In this document: positions 31,940 through 42,435 of the stretch, piece after piece | Layout of the letters: every line of letters starts with the position of its first letter | How positions within the stretch are numbered: the stretch's first letter is position 1 | Origin: Apodemus sylvaticus | Taxonomy: Eukaryota > Chordata > Mammalia > Rodentia > Muridae | DNA: 64,000 nucleotides | NCBI RefSeq assembly: GCF_947179515.1 | Contig: NC_067476.1 | Coordinates: 52,361,383-52,425,382 of the forward strand | Direction of reading: 5' to 3' | Program-made: the position numbers and the translations under genes | The notes under the pieces: model-generated | What the model saw: the letters and a program-made list of their open reading frames with translations, nothing else | The model's database searches: none | What the model was told of the DNA's origin: nothing

Positions 31940-34900
31940 TATAACTTCTTTATTTTAAAACTCTAAATTAAGAGTGCAAAAACACGTTTAAAACGATGAA
32001 AACAATCATGTTTTCTTCAAAGCAGAGATGTAGCGTCTGTAGTTAGTGTTCACTACGTCTTATTGCTCGCAGCTGTTCTGTAGTTTTGCTGCCTAAAAGA
32101 ATCAAGGCCTCCTGTTCTTTTACTAATTATTGTGGATCTGGCCTTAAAGACTTTGAGATACTACTGGGACAGAAACATGCTAAAGAGATTAAAAACTTTT
32201 GTATGAAAAACATACTCTGGTATGTTTCTGCCTCCCAAATATTTGGAGAGACCAAGAAAACATTACAGGTGTCTGAAAGAGGGGACTGAGCAGCTTAAGA
32301 TTTAAGCACTGTCACCGTCACCGGCCCCTCCACCAGCTTTTTGTTGACAGCAGGTCACAGCACGGTTAACCATTTGTTTGATGGTAGGATATTCAGGCTC
32401 GCTCAAATTTCTTATCAAGATAAATACGTGAGGATGTACATGTAAGCCAGCTATTGGCAGAGAAAGGAAGAGATTTTTCAGAAAATGTGAAGCCAGAACT
32501 CGCCCAGGACATTCGCAGGAGCATCAGATTGCTGTCTCAGCGATGGTATTGGTTTTTTTTTTTAAATCTGAGCTGAAACACGCAGAGCTGACAGCTCTCT
32601 CTAGGATTTCCTGGGGCCATCTGCTGTTGGAGAACATAAATTTACCTTTGAACCACCAGAGCCTCACTGGCCTGTCCCCTTGCTACTCAGACTTCCAGTC
32701 TCAATGGGATACAGGAGAGGCTTGACAGAATAAACAGTGGGATCCTTGTCCGGGAGTGACTGCCTGGCAATTGTTTCATGGAAAACAGGGAGGGGGGGGG
32801 GAACAACAACCCTGCTCTGTTCACTGGCTCTTTAATTTAGATTACCAATGATAAAGCCGGGCCAACGGCTAAAGAAAGGTAGGATGCATACGCAGACATT
32901 AGTGCTAATGTGCTGTAGAAGGACGGGATAAATCAGTCCAGCTCTCATGCACCACTAAGGGAGAAGCTGATGGCAACTTGACCATGTGCCTGAATGGTCC
33001 CATCGTGAGAAGAGCAGAGCATGGAGTAAAAAAAATCTAGGCTGTATCGTTAGGGCTACCGCTGCGCTGGACCTGGGGGAACTGTCTGGCGTAAGTGTCA
33101 GCTTGTTTATCGGTATTTACCAGTACGTTCACGTCCAGGGAGCTTGTTTCTCGTCTCTGTTTTTTTTTTTCCTGGAAGCTCCAGCATGTTTATTTGCAGT
33201 AGTAGACTTAATTCTGCATAAATACAATCACCACCTAATAAAGTTCTAGGGAGAGGGCCGTTCCGCTCAGTGTGTATCCAGGAGCGGACGGAACCTGAGA
33301 AAGAATGCTCATCGTTTCTGTCTATAGGAAGCCTGGGGGTGAGATCTGTTCCGTTTGTTTATTGTTTTGATTTTTTTAAAAAAATATTTTATAGGGAAGT
33401 GGGAGGTGAGAGGGATGGACATACATTTTAAATTAATAACTCAATTATTGTGCTTGACATTTTTTTTCAAAAATGTATTTAAATCAGTATTTCTTGTATC
33501 CTGTGGGCTTTTGTTTTGAAAACTGTGTTTGAATATATAAACCAAAGTGCTCGAAACACATTATATTTTATGACTGGGATGTTTGTATTGTTTCATATCT
33601 GTTATTAGACAAAATAATCATAAAGGGTGTTTTCTGTGGACCTTTTTATATTCCAAAATTAAGTACAGATGGTAATTTCCAGCAGTTTTAAAAATTTGTC
33701 AATTATTTAATTTAGCATCACTTAAGCATCTGCACAAGGAGAAAGCTGAGATGTACAAGGCTGAATGAACATTGATTGCTAGTCTGAATTGCATCTTTAA
33801 AGTTTCTTGCCTCAAATCTCTGATTTCGTAGTTTATTTTTACCAAATTAGATTATCATATTTTATTATTGAGACCGTGAATGGGTGGGACTCTCACGGAG
33901 CCCACATTCCCGTTAGAGCAGAGCTTCCAGCGCCTGCCTGCCGATCCTGGTCCTTGCTGTGAGGGAAATTCTCAAGCCAGCTCGCTGAGAAGATTGCTTA
34001 AATAATGCAAGAGCAGGAGCGAGGCGAGATGGAATTTATGGCCCAGACACCGAGATCAAGCTTTTGTTCAGGGGGGAGACCGTTTAAGTGTGAGCATGAA
34101 ACATACACCAAGGCTCTGGGGAACTAATGCCACGGACTGAAATTAGTGGCCCTGTGATGCTGTGTACAAGTCATTTCAAAACAAGCCTTAAAACAGCCCA
34201 TTGAGCCCATCATCGTGAGAAGGGGAAATTGGAAGGGCCAATTGGAAACGGGATCCCCTGCCTGTAAATTCCATGGGACAGAGGGAGAAGTGAGGGGGGG
34301 GGGAGGAGGTGGCTCTAGGGGGGGCAGATGTCAGACTGTTGAAATGAAGCATGTTAGTCTTGTTAGGAAAGAAACCTTGGCCAAACTGCAGCATTCTATG
34401 GACGACGTCTTCCATCTTGTCCTAATTAGAGAAATATAGCTGCTGAATCCTAATCTCTTTAATTGTTGATAGAGGAGGCATGTGATTTGCTATAAATACA
34501 TGCATGCATTCATTTCTGAAATAATGGCTGTTACCAAATATATTAGGCCGACAGGAGCGCTGGACTTAGGAAGCTGTGCTGAGTCGCAGTGTTGGAGAGG
34601 TAATGGACCCGCTGAGAATCACTGCACAGCTGGGCCAGCAGCTGCACCCAGTGCTCTGTCAAGTTTGGCTCTAATTTCCTTGAACTTGTCCTTGTTTGCC
34701 AAAGTGATGAACATAGCAAGAACTTGCTTCAGATGAGCCGCCTGCAAGTGACAAAGGCTTTTGCCAAGGAATCTGTCAAAGTAGAGAAGTCACCAGCAGG
34801 GGTGTCCAAATGAAGTATTGACTAGGCCAGTGAAGTTTGGGTCAAAGTCACCAAAGGCAAAGTAGTAGAATGAGGCGAACAGGCAGGAGGTCAGGAAACA

Positions 34901-36156
34901 TTCAAAGGCTGCGTTGGGTCATTGCATACCAAACCAAGGGACATATGGAAAAATCCCAGAGTAATATCGAGCAATAATTATCCTGTCGTTAGGAAAAGTA
35001 AATAGTGCTGTAGAATTGGAAAGGAGCCCAGGAATTGCAATGCCTTTCCCCTTAGCAGTGTATTGTTCTGGTTTTTTTCTTTTTTTGGGGGGATGGGCCA
35101 GAAGGAAGTGTCAGGCAAGAGGGTGTTTTATATTAAGAAGCATCCTATGACCAAGCAATGCTAGTGGCAGGGCGTGCTTTCCAACCCCTGCTCTCGGATA
35201 CATCAAGGCTTTATTTGGCACTTACTGTGTATCTGCCACGTTCCCTGTAACACCGTAACTAGATCAGAAGCTTTGAAGGAAGACACTTGACTTTATTCAT
35301 CCCTCTTACAAATCCCACCTCTCAAAAAAACCACTGGGCTTGAGTTTGCTCCTTGATGTTAAACAGACCGAACGAGGAATCTTTGCCGTGGTTGCGCCCC
35401 ATCTGCCCATTACAGTGCAGGTTACTTTCTTTCCCTGGATTCCAGGGCTGGGAGCCTGAACCTCTAGGAAATCCAGTTTCTTCATCTATGAAATGAAGAA
35501 ATTGAGGCTCGTCTCTCAGTGTTGCGCGAGTTAAGGAAGCGGTGCCTGGGTACCCTCACCCGGGAGGTGCGTCCTGCCCTCCCAAGACAAGAGCCATGTG
35601 ATTCACCGTAGACAGAGGGTAGCGAGGAACGTGGCTGGCAAGGGAGGAAGTGTGCTGGGAGAAGCAGGCTGGATCTGTAGCAGGACCTTGGAACAGAAGC
35701 TGTAGGGAAATGATGAAGGGTTTGGGACGGACCAAGGCGATCTCGGGTGTGGCCCTAGGGTGACTTAAGGGTGAGGAAGGAAGAGAGTGGAGAGTCACAA
35801 TTCGGAGTGACAAGCTGTTGGGTTTGATACTGAGCAAGTCTGATTTATGCAGATAAGTGTTTTCTCTGAAAATCAAAAAGCTGAAACAATACTGGGCTTC
35901 AGCAAATGGGAGGACCAAGAAGACATAATGAGAGGAGAAGGGATTATAATGTTCTAGTTGACTTATGTAAAGGGAAAGGGGAGGAGGAATCAATAATAAG
36001 CCAATAATATAGGGCTGTTGCTGACGATACTGGGAATTGCAAAGGGATGGCTTAAAATGGCAAATTGGTGTTTGGAGTTTTTCCCAGACAAGATGCACAA
36101 TATCAAATAATAAGGCTATTCCAAAGTCTTGGAACTTATTTAAGTTTTCCTGAGTT
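31940..36156. other. Repeat-poor block, possible regulatory region
   Basis: More than 4 kb with no rodent SINE or LTR that I recognise, against roughly one per 1-1.5 kb elsewhere. Within it are AT-rich, TAAT-containing segments (33420-33860, 34420-34560), short G runs (32790-32801, 34296-34304, 34318-34324) and a partial MIR near 35.47 kb. No exon or domain recognised. Confidence 0.4.
35445..35545 (+). mobile_element. MIR SINE fragment, tentative
   Basis: 'ccagtttcttcatctatgaa' followed by 'atgaagaaattgaggctcg' and 'gcgcgagttaaggaag' resembles the MIR 'cagtttcctcatctgtaaaa' region in sense orientation. Confidence 0.45.
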
Positions 36157-36323
36157 TTTTTTTTTTTTTTTTTTAATGCCATTGAAGTGATACAAATAGT
36201 GTCAGGGTTGGGAAGAAAAAGAGCATGGGGAATGGAAAAAAAAATCTCAAAATAGCCTGGTTTGCAAGAGGAAGTGAGAGCCAAAAGATGGCCGGTTGAC
36301 CCTGTGAGACATTCGCTGTTCAT
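35556..36323 (-). other. 255-codon open frame, coding status doubtful
   Basis: This is the longest open frame outside tandem repeats. It starts at an ATG and is uninterrupted for 255 codons. Near residue 50 it passes through a run of six Lys encoded by an A20 tract (T at 36157-36176). The rest is rich in Ser, Leu and Pro without repeats, and I recognise no domain. The N-terminal 40 residues are mildly hydrophobic but not a clear signal peptide. No promoter, splice sites or polyadenylation signal is evident. A frame of this length is uncommon by chance but not impossible in 64 kb. I do not assign a function. Confidence 0.15.
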
Positions 36324-36931
36324 TCTGACCTATGAAGAACTGTTCCCCAGGAGCTTATTGTGATCTCTAAATAAATCCAAACAAGGATCAGGATTGTACC
36401 ATACCCTTAACTGGCCAACAGGTTGTAGTCCAAAAGTCCTTTTGGACAATATCATGAACACCTTTAGTCTACTCTTCAAAAGGCTACCCAACCTATGTGG
36501 CTGCAGAAACCACATACTTTGCAATAAAAAATTAACAGCAAAAATACTTCTAAGGTTAATAATTAAAATATTAATTTTGTTACAATTATAGAATTAGTTT
36601 GTAAGTCATACATAACTTGTGTAAATTCCATATCTTTAATGTAATGTAAAGGTTTCCTTACCCTTCTTCCATGCAAACTGTGTTCTATGAGGATCCATGC
36701 TTATCATGATTGACACTGTTTTTGTAAAGGAAAGCAGGTAAGGCTTAAAGAAGAGAGAGATGCAGGGGATAGCCGGGCAACAAAAAAAGAGAGGAGAGAC
36801 CTCAAGGTAAAAGACTGAATGAAAAGGAGATGGCCGATCTAAAGAGAAATTAAGGGAGCACTGGACAGTGAACCGAGGAACACAGGGCGCCTGTATGGAA
36901 AGAAGATTGGACCTCCTAGCTCCCAGACCAG

Positions 36932-36946
36932 CCACCAGGGGGTGCC
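36932..36946 (+). promoter_or_regulatory. CTCF-like core motif
   Basis: CCACCAGGGGGTGCC matches the CTCF core pattern CCACNAGGGGGCGC apart from T for C at one position. It lies at the downstream edge of the repeat-poor block. Motif-only call; occupancy is unknown. Confidence 0.5.
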
Positions 36947-37850
36947 TAAGACTCAAAGACAACGCCAAGTTGCCTCTTGAGTGTGAAGCTGCTGATGTGG
37001 CTAAGTACCCGGAGGAATCAATCCCTCAGGACCCTTTGTGTTGGTGCCTCTGCCAGGCTCCCCTGGTCTTGCCTTCCTTCTCTGTTGACTTTGGACACCA
37101 TAGCTTATCATCACCACTGATTCGCCGGATTATCAAGACCCTCCCATTGTTCTCAACACCTATGTGCAGACCTTTGTATGAGGCTCAAATTCTGGACAAA
37201 CCACACCTCCCCTCACGTTCAGTTCTGCTCTGCAACGTTCCTTCTTGCTATCAAGTCCAACCTGAGTAAACTAAATAAAACCGGCTGCTGTGAGAACAGT
37301 TAATCACAGGGACAACAAAGCTGACTCCAGGGAGCCTTGGAAGCAAGGGGAATCCTTCCTAGAAGTTTCTACATGAGTCAAGCAAGACCACAATCCCTAA
37401 AAAACATCCTTACACATCTTTTCCTCAAATATTCTAGTTCTTTCTGCAACCCCCAGTTCTCTGCCTTGGTCCTCTCTTGATGCCACACTAATTCACCTCA
37501 GCATCTCACTGCGTTCCTTTCTGGGATTCCAAGCTGGCCTGTTGCTGCCTGCCATTTTCCTCCTCCTTGCCCTTTGTCAGTCTGAGGCATAGGGTGATTC
37601 AGCAGAGTTCCTTCTGTATGAGGAGATGAAGGGCTTTCAAATAACAAGCAATCTGCTGGATATGCAAATATATGCATATTAATGTGTCCACTTGTGCTCT
37701 ACCATACCTCTTTTCTCAGGTTAAAATAGAAGGGTTTTTGTTTCACCTTAGACTGTGTTAGGTCTCAGAAACTGGCAATAAACTGATAACCGAGGTGCCT
37801 ATTTACTAATCAATGAGGACACTGTCCTGCTCTCCCAGCACCTCTCAGTA
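36947..37850. other. Unassigned stretch with a 133-codon open frame
   Basis: A forward frame at 36868-37269 is open for 133 codons but matches no family I know. 'ctaaataaaaccggctgctg' just after it resembles an LTR polyadenylation region, so a very old LTR or ERV remnant is possible. An octamer-like ATATGCAAATATATGCATAT occurs near 37659. Confidence 0.3.
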
Positions 37851-38356
37851 CCTGCGGCTCCTCCCATCTCCCCCAGCATTACTCAGAACCTGTAGCTCCT
37901 CCCATCTCCCCCAGCATTACTCAGTACCTGTGGCTCCTCCCATATTTCCCAGCATCACTCAGCACCTGTGGCTCCTCCCATCTCTCCCACCATCACTCAG
38001 TGCCTGTGGCTCCTCCCATCTCTCCCACCATCACTCAGTGCCTGTGGCTCCTCCCATCTCTTCCACCATCACTCAGTGCCTGTGGCTCCTCCCATCTCCC
38101 CCAGCATTACTCAGTACCTGTGGCTCCTCCCATATTTCCCACCATCACTCAGCACCTGTGGCTCCTCCCATCTCTCCCACCATCACTCAGTGCCTGTGGC
38201 TCCTCCCATCTCTCCCACCATCACTCAGTGCCTGTGGCTCCTCCCATCTCTCCCACCATCACTCAGTGCCTGTGGCTCCTCCCATCTCTTCCACCATCAC
38301 TCAGTGCCTGTGGCTCCTCCCATCTCTCCCACCATCACTCAGTGCCTGTGGCTCCT
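37851..38356. repeat. 38-bp minisatellite, 13 full units plus a partial
   Basis: Thirteen head-to-tail 38-bp units (37851-38344), each starting CCTGTGGCTCCTCCCAT and ending CACTCAGTG or a variant, then a 12-bp partial unit. Unit types are ordered: an ATTACTCAGTA-ending type, then one with CATATTTCCC, then standard units and one with CTCTTCCACC; the whole series occurs twice, giving a higher-order structure. No unit contains a stop in any forward frame, so all three frames stay open (the longest is 37813-38655, 280 codons). No unique spacers are present. Confidence 0.97.
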
Positions 38357-38986
38357 TCAGTACTTTTTGCCCCACCCACTACCCTAAACTCTCTTTTCCC
38401 AAGTTCTGGCTTCCATTTCCCTTCCCCCAGCCTGATCTCTACATAACTCGGCCATTTTGTGTACACTGGTCTCTTGGCCTCTTGGCCCTGACCACCACTC
38501 CTCTTCCCTTTGCCTGCTCTCTCCCTTATAGCTACAAGTCTCCTCCCTACTTGAGGAGCAGTCATCTCCCTGTCCTTTCATTTCAGTTTTTGGTTCAGAC
38601 TTCTCTGAGTTCTTTTTGGTGCTTTTGCTTTCCACTCAGTTTCTTCCATTTCTAGCAACTTTTGCCTTTTCATCCTTAGTGTACATTGGATGGAGGTGGG
38701 GGGGTAAGGGCGGGGAAGCCACTGTAATCTTCAAAATTAAACCAAACAAACCCTTCATCCTCCCAGCATACACTCTTATGTTCTTTGACCCTGCTTCCTT
38801 GTTAGAGTTAAACTTGGTAAAGGAATTGACAGCATTTGTTGTATCCATTCTGTCCCTTCCCTGACACCCTTCAGCCATGATTTAACTTCTACTCAAGAAA
38901 CTATGAATTCGCCACTAGCTGAAGCCATCTGCTGCCTCCTTGTCCTGAATGTAGAGGAGAATCTATTCTTCCTATAGCATCTGACA
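38357..38986. other. Unassigned stretch
   Basis: C/T-rich beyond the minisatellite; nothing recognised. A short G8 run lies near 38696. Confidence 0.4.
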
Positions 38987-39002
38987 TTGTAGGTCATTTC
39001 TT

Positions 39003-39214
39003 TTTTTTTTTGTTTTTTTTTTGTTTTTTGTTTTTTGTTTTTTGTTTTTGTTTTTGTTTTGTTGTTGTTGTTGTTTTTTTGAGACAGGGTTTCTCTGTGT
39101 AGCCCTGGCTGTCCTGGAACTCACTCTGTAGACCAGGCTGGCCTCGAACTCAGAAATCCACCTGCCTCTGCCTCCCAAGTGCTGGGATTACAGGTGTGTG
39201 CCACCACGCCCGGC
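39003..39214 (-). mobile_element. Young full-length B1 SINE (antisense) with long tail
   Basis: Modern B1 consensus: 'gagacagggtttctctgtgt', 'ggcctcgaactcagaaatcc' and 'ccaccacgcccggc'. The degenerate A tail appears as T/G-rich DNA (39003-39077). Perfect 16-bp duplication TTGTAGGTCATTTCTT at 38987-39002 and 39215-39230. Confidence 0.97.
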
Positions 39215-39301
39215 TTGTAGGTCATTTCTTGAAATGCGATTTTCTTGTAGCCTCCTTGTGTTCTCCCTACCTTTCTTTATATGTCGTTAAAACATGGATA
39301 A

Positions 39302-39622
39302 GATGGTCAACAGATGGCTTTGCAATTAAAAGGGCTTGCTAGTAAAGTATGAGGACCTGAGTTTGGATTTCAATGCCCACTTGACAAATCATGTGTGATC
39401 ATAACCCCAGCACGGTGGGGTGTGGACATGGGAGGTTACTGACTCTCAGCCTTGCTGAGGGGAGGGAGAACTTCAGACTCAGGGGGGGATCCTGCCTCAA
39501 AGGAATAAGATAGCGATAGAGGAGGAACACAGGTCTCTCCTCTGACCTCCACATGGGTACATGTGTATTCGTCTCCTAAACAAATGCATCCCCACACACT
39601 CACCATAAATAAATAAAAAAGC
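39302..39622 (+). mobile_element. B4-type SINE
   Basis: 'gatggtcaacagatggcttt', 'gaggacctgagtttggattt', 'aaccccagcacggtggggtg', 'cctgcctcaaaggaataaga' and 'cctctgacctccacatgggt', then a CA/AAATA tail. Close to full length. Confidence 0.75.
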
Positions 39623-40305
39623 ATGGATGGTGTTTAGGCCACTGTTCTGATTTTGGCTCGCGATGGGGAGGGGCTCCATCCACTGGCGTCTGTTGATGAT
39701 CATGTAGTGCTGGGTAACCCTGGACTTACATAGGAAGCGGAGCCCAGATCTCCTCTTTCCTGTGATTCCCTCCAGACCTACGCCAGTGCAGTCGAGAAGG
39801 AGCTTGAGTTTGCTTCTTCCTTTTTCCCCCATATTATAAGCTTCATGGCATTTGTCCCATAGAGCGAAAGTTTTAGAGTATTAATGTCTTTTCTGCCTTA
39901 AAAATAAAAAGGCAATTTGATTTTCTGTGTTTGAGATTATGAAAAGAGTCTGTAGAGTACCTGAAAAGATGGCTTTGTGTGCTCTGGGTCTTTGAGTGTC
40001 TTGAGGTAACTTGAGTGATACCATGGGAGCAGAGAGATACAAACTTTCAAATACTTTCAACTACACTAGCTGGGGGAAAGAAGAGGAGTTAGTGTTATTG
40101 GTGGTCAGAAGAACATCCAAGAGAAGAGACTCCTGACTCTGAGTTTGAGAGCCCAGGAAACACCCTTTGCTTTTTCTAGATGGATTGCTTATTGTCTAAG
40201 CGTGCTATATTCACTTTGAAATTAGAAATAATTAGTTAAAGTCTCTAATTTTCAGCATCTCATGAGTTAATGGATTGATAACTGAGAAGATGTCTATTTG
40301 TTGAG
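39623..40305. other. Unassigned stretch
   Basis: Nothing recognised. Confidence 0.4.
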
Positions 40306-40652
40306 TGTCTTAGAATTTTATTGCTGTGAAGAGACATCATGGCCATGGCAACTCTTATAAAGGGACATTTAATTGGGGCTGGCTTATAGTTCAGAGGTTT
40401 AGCCCATTGTTGTCATGGAGGGAAGCATGGTGGCTCACAGGCAGACATGGTGCTGGAGAAGGAGCTGAGAGTTCTACATCTGGATCTGTAGGCTGTAGGA
40501 AGGGACAGTGAGCCAGTAGGCCTGGCTTTAGCTGCTGAACACTAAAAGCCTACCTCCAGTGACACACTCCAACAAAGCCACACCTACTCCACACTTTCAA
40601 TAATGGCACTCCCTATGAGTCAAGGGGCTATATTTTCATTCAAAACATTACA
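40306..40652 (-). mobile_element. Solo MaLR LTR (antisense)
   Basis: The minus strand begins TGTAATGTTTTGAATG and ends ...AATTCTAAGACA, with 'ccccaattaaatgtccc' and 'tttataagagttgccatgg' near the end, as in the 14335 element. Perfect 5-bp duplication TTGAG at 40301-40305 and 40653-40657. 347 bp. Confidence 0.92.
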
Positions 40653-41371
40653 TTGAGTCTTTATAGTAAGATGTGGGGAAGAGAGTCAAGTTTATTGGTG
40701 TTAATCACTTTGAACCTGATCAAATAGATACAGATTAACCTATACACAGGGGGCAAGGAACTGGTTTGATCCTTTGACTCTGGCTAACCATTCATGCAAA
40801 GTTCCCTAATGTGGAGAAAATAGAATTAACAAAACAAGTACAGTTGAAGATTTCTCATTCGTGTTCTTTAAGGCTGTTTTTTGATGACTGTAGAAGGTAC
40901 TTGACCTTTCAGGAGTTAAAGCAGAAAGTGTTTCAAAAATTCAAATTAGGCCTTGCCCAAATTAATCCAAATTTTAATATTAAGCGGTGTCAGATAACCT
41001 AGTGGAAATGCTGTATGCTTCAGTAGTTGGGCTCTCGCCATCCAGGCGTGCAATTGCACTTTGCACAGGTAACGACTGGAGGAACTCCCAACGAAAGCCG
41101 AATCCCAGTAATCAATCTCTGCAACAATAAAAACATGAACTAAATGGGTTTTGATCAATATTATTCTCAGCAGCTCATATCCTTAATGATAATCCTTAAC
41201 TAAGAGAGACCTTTGCTTCAAGGTTCGTTTGCGATCCATAGAGAACTCTAAATTTGGTAGATACCCCAGTGCTTCTAGGGATATATGAATCCTGTATTTC
41301 ATTTTGTGGAATTATAGCTGACTGAAAAATAGCATGCTCAGACCAGCTCTAATTTTTAAATCCTATTTATT
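40653..41371. other. Unassigned stretch
   Basis: Nothing recognised. Confidence 0.4.
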
Positions 41372-41470
41372 TTGTTCGTTTCTTTTGTTTTCTGGGCATG
41401 GGAGCATGAAGAATTAAACCCAGGCTAAATACATGCTCAGTCAGTGAAGAACCTCCCACCCCACACCTTT
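41372..41470 (-). mobile_element. ID/B4-type SINE fragment (antisense)
   Basis: A T-rich start, then 'ctgggcatgggagcatgaag', 'aattaaacccaggctaaata' and 'catgctcagtcagtgaagaa', matches an antisense ID head. Confidence 0.5.
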
Positions 41471-42253
41471 TCTAAGTTCTATTAGACGGAGCATGCCGGG
41501 GAGGAGGCAGAGGGGAAGGACTTGTGGGGTGGAGGGTGATAGGAAGCCCTATCCATCCTCTCTTGTTAAGTGTGGCTAGGTTCTCATTTCACAGCTGTCT
41601 GTGTGAACCTAGTTAGTTCAGAGGACAGAACTGTGGCTCTGCCTTCACCCTTAGTGCTGACTTTCAGCCTCTCCTCATCTGCAAAGAGGATGCTGGGAAC
41701 TCTTAAAAGTTCTCTTCTACCTTCAAGTGATGGGACTAGTGTAAGTTCCTGTAGAGTTACTTTTGGAGCCCACCGAAGGACAGATCCACTGCTCTCGTAC
41801 TTTTGAATTACATGTGCCAAGGACAATCTATCGGCTGCCTCAGCCCTTTCTGCCGTAGACTGACATGCTGAGCTATAGAGAGAGACACCTTGTCTCCACC
41901 ACTTACTGTTACCTGCAGAAAATTGAGCAGAACTGCAAAATGAGTCCTGCGGTGCTCAGCACTTTCTCACTGGGGACAGTGGCTCTCGCAGAGCTCTGCA
42001 GATTGTTTCCATTGTCTGTCAGTTGGCTCTCCAACCAAAGAGGATCCTCCACAGAGAATTCTGATGTTTGCTGAGAAACAAGATGGTTGATGGTCGCATA
42101 CCTATTTCAGGGAACCCACACGACTGAGAGATGGTCCTAGGATTGATCAAGGCAGACCGTGTAGTCTGCTAACCGTAATCAACCACAGATCATGATGTAT
42201 TACTAAGGTTTTTAATTTTATCATTTAATTTTTGCCACTTTTGGAAAACGTGT
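41471..42253. other. Unassigned stretch
   Basis: Overlapping 70-80 codon frames on both strands; no domain, no repeat. Confidence 0.4.
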
Positions 42254-42393
42254 ACTGGGCTGGAGAAATGGCTCAGAGGATAAAGGCTGTAATCCTGGCC
42301 GTCTGAATTCCATTTAGTGACCCATGTGGTGAAAGAAGAGACAACTCCTACTGTTGTCCCCTGATCTCTACTCACATGCAGAGGGTATGTGGT

Positions 42394-42398
<5 letters not shown>
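42254..42398 (+). mobile_element. tRNA-derived SINE (B2/B3-like)
   Basis: 'gggctggagaaatggctcag' head, then diverged 'gacccatgtggtgaaagaag' and 'gttgtcccctgatctctact', ending in a GT-rich tail. Confidence 0.65.

Positions 42399-42433
<35 letters not shown>
42396..42433. repeat. (GT)n microsatellite
   Basis: About 18 GT units at the 3' end of the SINE. Confidence 0.96.

Positions 42434-42435
<2 letters not shown>

Noticed and set aside
36868..37269. 133-codon forward frame near the CTCF-like motif.
   Set aside because: No recognisable domain; the flanking sequence hints at an old LTR rather than an exon.
37851..38344. CRISPR-like array of regular 38-bp units.
   Set aside because: Units are contiguous with no unique spacers, and the genome is a mammal.
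37813..38655. 280-codon open frame that looks like a Pro/His/Ser-rich repetitive protein.
   Set aside because: It is a by-product of a 38-bp minisatellite with no stop in any forward frame; the two other frames are open too, and there is no promoter or domain.
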